From the NCBI GenBank assembly GCA_911728435.2, contig OU452202.1, forward strand, positions 24,345,135-24,409,134: a DNA stretch of 64,000 bases, written 5' to 3'. The DNA is from Apoderus coryli. Lineage: Eukaryota > Arthropoda > Insecta > Coleoptera > Attelabidae. Under the pieces are notes generated by a model, which ran no database searches, was not told the DNA's origin, and saw only the letters and a program-made list of their open reading frames with translations. This document shows positions 1 to 10,100 of this stretch, one piece after another (within the stretch, counting starts at the first letter, position 1; every line of letters begins with the position of its first letter). A program made the position numbers and the translations under genes.

Positions 1-745
1 TACTCAGAACGTTTTGACATACGAGCGTTATTTGTGTTGTTTACAGTAACTTAAAAGATTCATCTCGGCCCAAAAATGGAATTAAATCGTACGATTATTT
101 TTACAACAGTGCATGGATGTACTAAATTCAATTTTAGCCGATGAAGATCCACCAAGGACCAGTGTTTATCGATGGTATGGTGAATTCAATCGTGGTCGTA
201 GTTCACGCCAAGACGAATTTCGTGAAGGTCGTCCAAAATAGGTTGTTGTTCCGAAAACCATTGATGCTGTGCGCGAACTGATATTGCAAGATCGGCATGT
301 GCCGTATCAAGAGATTGAGACAACCTTTGGCATTAGTGGGACCAGCATACATTCAATATTGCATAAACATTTGCCTGTCAACAAATTTTGTTCGCGTTGG
401 ATCCCACACAATTTGTCAATCGCTCAAAAATAGGCTCGTGTTGATTGGTCGAAAGGACAATGCGAGCTCTCACACATCGGCTCAAACAACTGCATTTTTG
501 ATCACCCAAAACATCGATTTGATGAGTTGTCCGCCATATAGTCCTGACTTGGCACCGAATGACTTCTTTTTATTCCCGTACAGACTGAGAGGTCAACGTT
601 TTTCGACACCTGAAGAAGCGGTTGCTGCATTCAGAATGCATGTTTTCATGGGGAATATTTTGAAAACAATAAAGTGATTTTCGATGATTAATATTTGTTT
701 TTATTCTCTAATCTCGAAATATAAAAGGCAACCCTCATATATCTG
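1..745 (+). pseudogene. mariner transposase relic (internally deleted)
   Basis: This is a decayed mariner-family DNA transposon. Coding remains run from an ATG at 76 to a stop at 675-677. The first part encodes the N-terminal helix-turn-helix region (RWYGEFNRGRSS, then REGRPK followed by an in-frame TAG). The last part encodes the C-terminal catalytic stretch DNASSHTSAQTTAFL and PYSPDLAPNDFFLFP. The middle of the transposase, including the first catalytic aspartate region, is missing, and there is at least one frame change. The 3' end carries GCAACCCTCATATA near 728-741, which looks like the outer terminal repeat because related CCCTCGTA ends recur at other mariner relics in this window. The left end lies outside the window. 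It is certainly non-functional. Confidence 0.9.
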
Positions 746-1069
746 TAAATTCTAAATTTAATACGGGAGTATGTTCGCCAAACTTTTGTTGACCAAACAT
801 TTATTAAAAATCTATAAAATTGCAGTTACAATTTATAACACAAACATCAGATTAACATGTACAAATATTTCCTCCCTCCGTGCTCTCCGCAATTTGCTTG
901 TTTACAATCCTAAAAGGACCCGTGGCCTAAGGCTGAAAAAAAGAACAAATATTAACTTAAAAAAAAAGTTAGAAACGCAACATTTCTTGTCATTTGTGCC
1001 TGGAAACGGATGAACAAATAAACAGCAAATCAATTAACAAAAAATAAGAGTTTAGTGCAATATTCTATA

Positions 1070-1265
1070 TCAATATCTGACATACATAATTTGAATGCTA
1101 GAAATCTTCTGTCTCCCCCAGCACATAAAACTTCGGGTTTTGAAGGGTCCTTTCATATCAGATTTGCAAAATTTATAATAATATACCAGATAACCTGAAA
1201 TGCATAAGTATCTTTTCCTTTAAAAAAAACTCCGTAATATTATACTTAATCCGCTCTGATTTTTG
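1070..1265 (+). pseudogene. LINE C-terminal fragment (probable)
   Basis: A short translated stretch reads RNLLSPPAHKTSGF, then a phenylalanine-rich run and YNNIPDNLK. This matches the pattern at the C-terminus of many non-LTR retrotransposon ORF2 proteins (RN..LL..P.H.T..F..SF......YN.IP). It is broken by frame changes and has no reverse transcriptase attached. The only support is the pattern, so confidence is modest. Confidence 0.35.
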
Positions 1266-3050
1266 ATTTTTTGTTTTGATTATTATTGTTGGTGTTTTCT
1301 TATTTTTTATTATTATTTTTATAATATTGTTATATTGTCAATAGTTTCTTTTTTCTGTTAAATGTGATAGGGAGCTACAAGAATGATATATTATACATGT
1401 TTTTTTTTTTATTATTATTTTGAAAAATATGAAAGTTAACTTCTTATGTTTTTCTTCCTCTGGCCTAGATTTTGAAATCAGTCTTACTGCGATAAAATTA
1501 AGTACGGTATTGTAACTTATTTTCTGAACTGCAAATAAACTTATTATTATTATTATTTTCCATTGACGAAAGAAACTATACCCTTTATATGTACCTATAT
1601 ATGCTATAAAACAGTAAAGCTCTGTCATTGACCAGAGTTGATAATGTTAAATTAAAAATATGAAATTCATTATTACATTGTACTTAGTGAATTGCCAACA
1701 AAAAAACGTCTATATAAACGAAGAGGAGAAACAATCTTGATTCTTAAAATTAGCTATACTTAGAACGTTTCAAGGATATTTATACATTACATCGTATGTA
1801 TCTAATTTAATGTCAATGGCCAGAATATCCATAAATAATTGTGATGTGTATTTACGTGTAGTTGCTTTATAAATTTGTTTGTTTTTTTTTTTCAAAATAA
1901 AATTATTCAGATAATAAAAGTCCGCTCACACTGTGGAAACCCAGTGGGTTTAGACGTTAAAATTTGCATGGCACCAAAAAATTATAATATAGGTATAATT
2001 TTTTTAAATTATATGCATAATGAAAAACATACTAGGTATCAGAAAGAATTTTATTGTTCCGAAACCGCATGATATGTGACTGAAAATTCAGGTCCATCCC
2101 AAAGTGTTGCAGAGGCCGCTTACAATAATTATTCGCTCTTGTTTCCGTAGATTAAAATTATACAGTCCCTCTACTGATATTTTGAGCCTAATAATAAAAA
2201 ATCTTTGCCTGTTATAAGTTTTGTTATGACAAAAATCCGATTTTTTGGAACTGTTGCCATTCTTGTCAATTTTAAATAAATAATAATGCCGGGGCAATCA
2301 AATTATACGCAGAAACTTTACTTAAACTAGAATACGGATAGAATTTGTGCTTCATCAGAATTCTGTGTATTGAGTTCTTAAACCTACAGAACTCGCGCTA
2401 AGAAAATTACGGCAGAACTCGCGCGTGAGCGTTTCTCTCACTATTTATTATTGTGTATTTTTTTATTGTGACGAGACAACATTACACTCAAAATAATAAT
2501 TTTTAATGAAGTGCTACATCTTTTTTTTTTTGGATTTTCGGTTTTTGCTTCTTGGGCAAAATCCACAAAATCCAGCTTGATCGTCTGCCGTTACACGTTC
2601 GGGTTCAGGAATGCCTACCAGTTCTTTACATCTCTGTATCCTGTTGAATGGCTTACATATTACTGAAGCGCGGTATTCTAAGTGTGGTTTCATCAACTGG
2701 TTTCATCCTCAGAAAGATTCGCCTGAACTCGCGCAATGAGAGAATCACTCACAAACCTGCACAAGTGCATGATCAAGATCAACAAACTTCATATTATATC
2801 GCAGAACAAAGTGTACTGAATTTTGAATTTAACTAATCAGGGGGCGCAACGTGAACACAAAGTCAGCTAGAGAGCGTTGTAGGCTTATCCAGTGTCTATA
2901 TCGTGAAATCTTGCGGGTTAAAAACTCCTATTTGTAGAGCCACTTGTCTTGCGAATACCATATTATCCCAAAACAGCAATTGAAGTTCTGAACACCGTTC
3001 GTTGTCTGTTTCTTTTTGGCTGCATATCTATTAGCAACTAATAATAATAT
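1266..3050. other. AT-rich intergenic DNA, little recognisable
   Basis: No host gene is visible. A (TTA)n run near 1539-1556 resembles a LINE 3' tail. On the minus strand around 2600-2696 the phrase KPHLEYRASVI resembles the LINE post-RT motif (RPHLEY.S.VW), but it is only a few residues long. The decamer GAACTCGCGC occurs three times between 2390 and 2735. The remainder shows nothing. Confidence 0.4.
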
Positions 3051-3058
3051 TTATTTAC

Positions 3059-3592
3059 TTGCTGGAAAGACATTTAAGTCCAATGATGAAGTCAAGTCTG
3101 CGTTTGGTTGAGGGGATGAAAGGTAGGGAGCACGGGGTAAGTGCAAAGATTCGAAAAATTTATTGGCTACGTATAAATGAGCGACGACGCCTGCATATGT
3201 TTGTCCTATTTAATAAAATAATCAAATCGGGCATTCCTAGTTACTTGTGTAATAAGATAACCTTTAGTGGTATGGTTCACAGCCTGAACACGCGAAATCG
3301 AGAGATGATTACGCCGCCAATGCATTATTCTGCCCTATATGAGATATCCTTCACATTCTGCATCTCACAAATGTACAATTCTCTGCCTAGTGATATAAAG
3401 AAATTGACAGGTTTCAGATACAAAACAGCAGTAAGGAATTACTTGGGAAAATAAATTATATATTTTGATTGATAACAAATTTGTATCTTGGTTAGTGGCT
3501 AAGTGTTTAATTGGTTAAGATAGGAGGCATCGCCTCAACTTCGCTATTTGTAAAGGTTTTTTTACAATAACGTTATTATTATTATTATTAAG
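3059..3592 (+). pseudogene. LINE ORF2 3' end with (ATT)n tail
   Basis: The open frame 3059-3454 encodes the C-terminal domain of a non-LTR retrotransposon ORF2: LRINERRRLHMFVLFNKI, then NTRNREMITPPMH, then MYNSLPSDIKKLTGF and a terminal RNYLGK. It is followed by about 115 bp of 3' untranslated sequence and an (ATT)n tail at about 3571-3590. The reverse transcriptase and endonuclease are absent, so this is a strongly 5'-truncated insertion. The clade cannot be assigned from this part alone. Confidence 0.75.
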
Positions 3593-3668
3593 TAATCGCT
3601 GAAACTCTTAGCTCTACACTGTTGATTCCCTCATGCGCTATGGTGCTTCAAGAAAGTAAAATCATTTG

Positions 3669-4508
3669 TTAACACGTTGAATGCCGTATGTATTCAACAT
3701 GGATACATAAGGCACAATGTTTCAAGAACTACACGTATCCACCTTGGTTTTTATATTTCTAGCCGTATGTATCCGTGTTAGATGCAGGCTTTGCAGGATT
3801 TTGTTTCTGTTTTTTTTTTTTTGCTAGAGCGGACTTTATACGTAGTTTAATTAAAAAAATAGTTTATTGCAAAACGATGAAAATAAAAAGGAACACGTAG
3901 TCCTAAGTTAGGAGTAATATTTCAATCACCAAAACATTCGTAGACTTCAAAATATCGACCACTTTTTCTGCCAGAACCTTGAGTTTCTTCTAAATAATAG
4001 TAGGTGGAATACGTAGCATTTCTTCTAAATATTTTTAGTTTGAATTTTGGTTTCCTGGTGTAATTTTTTTAGAACTGCAGTACCCACCCGCTAGCAGTTT
4101 CATTACCAATTTTCGGTACCATTTTTGGTCCTCATCTCAACGATGTTCCATATGCTCTCATCTGTATCTGCGTTGGATGCACGTGGTTATAATATGCAAA
4201 ACTGATAAATTGGTCTCGAGTATCCAACGTGGATGCATTTTCAAAACCATGTTTCTAGAGCATCTAAATATTTCTTACATCATTTTTGTTGTATTTAGTT
4301 TTCTTTTCTTGAGCCTTAGTTCTTCAATAAATAACAGGTCGTTATTTAACCTGTTGTCTAATTTGTGAGCCTCATCCCAAGAAATTTCAAATCTAAATAT
4401 TTTTGTTGTATTTTGACTTTAACAAAATAGTATTTTATTTGAAAATTCAGAAAAAAATGGCCATTGGAGCCAAATTTTTTGCTTCCATTGTGGCACTCAC
4501 CGTGTTAA
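3669..4508. mobile_element. piggyBac-like non-autonomous element (TTAA ends)
   Basis: The element is flanked by TTAA at 3669-3672 and TTAA at 4505-4508. Its ends are imperfect inverted repeats: CACGTTGAATGCCGTATG on the left against the reverse complement of the right end, CACGGTGAGTGCCACAATGG. TTAA target duplication and CAC-type ends are the hallmarks of the piggyBac superfamily. The interior has no transposase frame but repeats a motif of the type TATCCAACGTGGATGCA in several diverged copies on both strands (near 3692, 3740, 3773, 4170 and 4220). About 832 bp between the TTAA sites. Inferred to be a MITE mobilised in trans. Confidence 0.7.
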
Positions 4509-5095
4509 ATAAATAGAATTTCCCTCGTAATACTGTCTTTCGGTCTCAAGTTGCTGCAAAATGAATCAATGAATTTGTACCATTTTTTCTTCTTTATTAT
4601 TCATTCCCTTGGTTGTCGTTACAAAAAACAGCGGTAACAATTTGCTCTTGAGTGCGCTTTTCATTTTTGTTTAATAGTAGCAACATATTAAATAAAATAA
4701 CTCTTTAAAGCGGTGTTGTGTTTTCTAATTCAACCGTAAGCTTAAAATATGGTTTAGTATAAGTCTAAAATGAAAGTACCCTAAATAAAAGGGGTCACGA
4801 CAGTTGTGTATTAAAATATATAAAAAAAAAGAACCCTACCAATTGAAACGTTCAGCTGTTTCAACAAAATAATAATCATGATTTGAAGAAGTAAAGAAAA
4901 AAGGGAACTAAAAGCCAACCCGACCGGGTGGCGACGTTTGAAAAATGTTCATTAAATTCTAATTGTTTAAATAAATCAAAAATGTTGCAGTGTGGAACAT
5001 GCAATTGCTTTCCCAAAGTTGATGTTGTAATATAATATGTAATTTTTGATATGGAGAAATAAGCATACACTGTAAAAAATGTTTTGATAAATTAC
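4509..5095. other. Intergenic, nothing recognised
   Basis: AT-rich sequence without a supported gene. The short open frames here have no protein family resemblance. Confidence 0.4.
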
Positions 5096-5099
5096 CAAA

Positions 5100-5420
5100 T
5101 ATTAAATGACAAAACTTTTTGTTGTTTTGAAAAGCATCGACAGCTTATTGGGGTGATGAAATTGATGTCAACGCATTTTTGTTTCACGTTTGGAAACAAA
5201 AAAGTCTTTAGGTGATAAAATCAGGCGAATATAGACAATAGGACATTATTTCAAAAATGTTTAACTATTTTACGAGCTGTGTGCGAAATGGCATATGAAT
5301 TTTGGCAAAAAAATACTCTAAAGTAATCATCACGACGTGTTTTGTATAGTTGAAGAAACCAGGAGTTCAGTTCATCTTGCTGGCTTATTGTCAAACTAAT
5401 GTCCTTCCATTATTGTACTT
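5100..5420 (-). pseudogene. mariner transposase C-terminal relic
   Basis: Read on the minus strand, about 5300 to 5110, the broken translation gives IMSYCLYSPDF, then a block matching FFLFP-type residues with stops, then SSPQ-AVDAFQNNKK. This is the order seen in mariner transposases (MS.CPYSPDLAP..FFLFP...F.TPEEAVDAF..H). Several stops and frame changes are present. Non-functional. Confidence 0.65.
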
Positions 5421-5582
5421 TGAAATTTTCACAGGCTATACCTAGGATGCAAAATAAAAACAATCTTTAATTTGGCTTACGTTTCATTCTAATATTCGAA
5501 TTGGGCTAGTTAAAAATATTGGTGCTATTTTTATAACTAATGTAATGTAACAATGATGGACCGCCTATTTATACTTTATATA

Positions 5583-6441
5583 ATATATTCTTGAAACAAA
5601 AGTCAACTTCCATGTTCAATAGATTTATCTAAAAATCCTTATAAGTATTTACCAAACATGTTTCGCAGTGGTTAATTTCGAAAACCTATTTTGTCATTCT
5701 TGTTACAATTATTTAGTTACTCAAATGCATTAACCCACCACGTGAAAAAAACTTTTTTCTGTTTTATGAGTAACACAATTTGAGTTTTGTTACTAATTTT
5801 CTTCAAATTCTTTAAATCATTAATTAAATGTAAAAATCTTAAATTCGAAAGAAGTAGTCCATATCGAAGTGGAGTAGAATAATTAAATATTCTTGAAATA
5901 AAAGTTGACCTCCACACAATAAATTTAAAAAATATCCTCAACAAATTACATTTGTCACCATACATGTTTCGCTGCTCCGGGCCGCATCATCAGTGGTTAT
6001 ATGAGATTCTTACGAAAAGCTATGTTATACTAGTTAGTACATATTATTTTTGGGAAATTTATTTATTAACTCTAGAAATAAGAATGTATATATTATTTTC
6101 AATTGCACCAAAATGATTTTAACTTTTTAAACTTACCATTGTGTGAAAAAAAAAATTTCTCTCAAGTCATAAAATAAAAAGTTTTTTGTGAAATTAAGTT
6201 TCTGTTATTAATCATTTAAAAAATAAAACTAAAAAACCCAAAACTCACATTATTTCTAATGTAAGTTTCATGCTATACTTTTTCTTTTTGTAAATCATCG
6301 AAGATCAAATTTCTCTTCGATAATATTGGTAAGTACTTAATTGACTGCCCGTTCACACAACAATGGCGTTTCAAAATTTTGAGGATATTTATTAAATTTA
6401 TTGTGTGGAGGTCGACTTTTATTTCAAGAATATTTAAAATC
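5583..6441. mobile_element. Inverted-repeat element with 57-bp arms
   Basis: A 57-bp sequence at 5885-5941 (start AAATATTCTTGAAATAAAAG) recurs as its near-perfect reverse complement at 6379-6435, enclosing about 440 bp. A more diverged direct copy of the left arm is at about 5583-5640, and each left copy is followed by CATGTTTCGC and a CAGTGGTTA motif. The CGAAAC/ATCAGTGG words are common in dispersed insect repeats. No coding capacity. The class is unknown. Confidence 0.6.
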
Positions 6442-6903
6442 TTAAATGTTGTAGATTGATTCCTCTATCTTTCAGTAATGGCGTTTTGAAATTTTGGTTT
6501 TTTACAAATTTAGTTAGTTTTTTGACAGTAGATTTTAATGTTTTAAAAAAAAATTCAATAAATTTGTGAGAATATGTGATTTATTTATCAGAACCATTTT
6601 TTTTTAATATGGACTACTTCTTTAAAACTTTATACAATATTTTTAACTGGCCCCGAGAAAGTTCGACCGAAACGTAGGCGAAGTTCAATATTGTTCAATT
6701 TGTTTTACGCCCTATATCTTGCCATGAATTTAGAACTTATTATTATTTGTTTTTTGGTTCTTATGGATTTGTAATTTTGTTTTGTTCTGTAACTGTTCTT
6801 CTGTTGTGCAATAAGGTCTATTACTATTAGATGTAATTTTTTTATTTTAAAGCAACAAGTGTTCTTAATATTATCAATAATTATGTTTTTTTTTTATTTA
6901 CAG

Positions 6904-7147
6904 ATATAAAGCTAGTTTTAGAAACAACATTGTGAGACGCGTAGGCGTTAGCAGTGGCGGCGACACCGGTGCACAACCGCAACAGCACCACCATCACCAG
7001 CCACAACATCACCCATCACATCAGCAGCAACATCAACAGCAACAACACCACCATCAGGCCAGGGCACAGGACGCGCGGCGTGCCTACAAAACGGCCGTAG
7101 TGCCCGCGTGCAAGGCAGGGGCGCGCGGCAGACGAGGGGCCCGTGGT
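6904..7147 (+). CDS. Open His/Gln-rich region upstream of the SPSB start (possible N-terminal extension or 5'UTR)
   Basis: After a good acceptor (polypyrimidine tract, CAG at 6901-6903) the frame of the SPSB start codon is open upstream from 6905 without a stop. It encodes YKASFRNNIVRRVG, a Gln/His-rich tract at about 6977-7060, then an Ala/Arg-rich stretch. The family's usual start is MGQKVSGG at 7154, preceded here by Met-Ser at 7148. The extension is therefore either 5'UTR that happens to be open or an N-terminally extended isoform joined to an upstream exon that I cannot identify. The composition is low-complexity and codon use does not decide. Confidence 0.4.
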
Positions 7148-10100
7148 ATGAGCATGGGCCAGAAGGTCAGCGGTGGTGTAAAGGCGGTCAATGGCAGGGA
7201 TGCATCAACCGCACCATATAAGCCTATCATTCCTAGGGAGTTGGCACAGGTAAATTGACACAGACCCTAGATATATTCGACTGAAGATCTTGAATCCATT
7301 GAAATTTAGAGAAAGATCAAAGAGTATTTATGAGAAAGTCGCCCCTTGAGTTTTTTCTTTAGATAAAACCAACAATTAGTTTGCTATTATAAGTTAAAGG
7401 ACATTTGGTGCCATAATTTGGCTCATGTTCAGCTTTAAATAGTTGGCAAGGATTTAAATTGGGCATTTTTAGACACGTGCTTTCTTGAGGTCAAAACATA
7501 AATCGTAGGAACTCAAATGGTTCAAGGAAACCTGTAGAAACATCACTAAACTGTGCGATATTGCAGTTCTTGAAGAGCATAAGAGCAAATATAATTGTCT
7601 GTTTAATGGAACTTTCTTAATTGACATTGATCTGCCAAAACATCAGAATGATCGTCTAAATTTGAGTTTTTTATGTGATTTTAGGACTTTGCTCGACCTC
7701 CCAGACTGGACATGTTATTGGACATGCCGCCGGCACTCAGGGAAACCCAAATGAAATACGCTTGGAATCAGGATGACCGATCTCTCAATATATTTGTTAA
7801 GGAAGATGACAAATTGACCTTTCACAGACATCCTGTGGCACAAAGTACGGACTGTATAAGGGGGAAAGTAGGATTTACAAAGGTAAATATCTAACATATG
7901 TATCGGAATATACTTTTTGTTTTACTTTGAGTATTAGAAATTAGGTCAAAGTTGAAACAAATGGTCCAAGAGCCTTACAATTTGCATATATTTTTTCCAA
8001 ATAGTATACAGGAAGGTAGCTTCTGTGCAGAAACTGATCACGCAAGATCCTCTTTGTGAGATTGAGGTCACTTTAAGCATTATTTCCACTAGCATATCAA
8101 AATTAACATACAGTTCTTGGAAGTCGTAAAATTCATCCAACGAAAACCTTCAGGAATATGATCCATTTTTAGAAACTTACTGTCTTAAAACTCTCACTGT
8201 CAACGAACTACTGAATGTCAAAGTACATGAATGACCATATGGTGGGCGTTTGTAAAAATATATTAAAAGATGACCCCTCTTAAGATGAAACGTTGCTTAG
8301 GATAGGAAACACCGATTTCTAGAGGAATTAGAAGAAAACTAACCTACATGTCACGACCTCGATTTTCAAACGAAATCAAATGTCGCATTTTTAACCTACC
8401 CCTGTAAATTACTTATTTATTTTCTTTTTTTTTTCCTTTTCTTGGGATGAAATTCACAAATTTAAAAAAAGAATATTTTTTTTGAAACTATTAAAAAAAA
8501 AAAATATTTAAAAAAAAATAATTTTTTTAAATTTGTGAATTGTGAACCTCTTTTTTTTTTAAACTATTTAAAAAAAAATAGTTTAAAAAAAAATATTCTT
8601 TTTTTAAATTTGTGAACCTCATCCCAAGAAAAGGAAAAAAAAAAGAAATTGAAGATCAAGGTTCAAGAATAATAAATAAGAAAAATTATTTATTTATGAT
8701 TATTTTTTGTTTCTGTGAAAACATTCGCAAGGCACTTTTTTGAGAGGAATCCACTGGTGTCTCTAGTTTTTTTTTTAAGACTGGTGTTGAAACTGTGACA
8801 TAAACTTGTAATTCTTATGGACTACCCTGTATATTTTTGCATATTCGTTTTAAAAATTAAATACCTTTCCAAATATATATAATACTTGCCACATATCTTT
8901 TGAAACTTTTGCTTTATTAATGTTTTCAAATAATGTTAGATGCGTCTTTGCAAAATTACAAGTTTATGCCATAGTTTCGACACCAGTCTTTAAAAAAAAA
9001 ACTGGAGACACCACTGGATTCCTCTCAAAAAAGTGCCTTGCGAATGTTTTTACAGAAACAAAAAATACTCATAAATAAATAAGTTACAGGAGTAGGCTAA
9101 AAATGCACAAAAGTCAAAACCACCCTGTATCTTTCGGCATTTGATTTCGTTTGAAAATCGAGCTCGTACATGTAGGTTAGTTTTCTTCTAATTCCTCTAG
9201 AAATCGGTGATTCCTATCAAAAGTGTTATGTATTTTATGTTTTAAGTCCGAAAACCAATATGTACTTTTTATATATTCGTAAACTTTATCGACTCCAGCA
9301 TGTCCCAATATATCGTGCGATGTACCTATAATATTCAGAAACCAGAAATAGAAGTTTGTCCCCGAACTTTCTATACACCAACCCGTTTCGCAACTCATAA
9401 AGAGGATGCTGTCGTACTTGAGAGTCCCAAGAATGAATCAAGTTCCTTATGATTCTTCGGTACAGGAAAATTGGTAATCGCACTTATGTGTTCATTACTT
9501 GGTCTAACCCCAGTTTTATCTACATTATATCCCAAATATAGTACAGAGTCGGAGAGGAACAGACATTTGTCCAACTTCAATCTCAAACAATTTCTCCGCA
9601 ATAAAGAGAATACCTCCTTCAGGATATTTAGATTCTCTTCTATAGTCTCCGTCGCTATCAAAATGTCATCCATATATAGATAAGTATTTTTTTATTGAAT
9701 AGCAAATCTCGAAAAACTGAATTTACAAATCTCATAAACACTGAAGGACCGTTCACGAGACCAAATGGAAGCTTGGTATATTCAAACTGAGCAAAAGATG
9801 TGTACTTTCGGGAAGATTCCGAAATATTTACGTAATGGAAACCGTCCTTTAAATCCAGCTTGGAAAAAATCATCTTATCTCTCAGATTATCTATCTGCTG
9901 CTCTATAATAGATAATGGGAAATGATCTTTTATGGTACTCTTATTTAAGGTTCGTGAGCTATCTTCTGAATTACTTGGCCTTATTATTCCTCTATCTAAC
10001 AGATCTTTTTTACTTCAGACGTCTCCAAAAAGGAAAGCTTTCTAGGACGATAATAAAATGGTTGTTCGTGCTTTAAAACTATTGACATATCCCACTGTGT

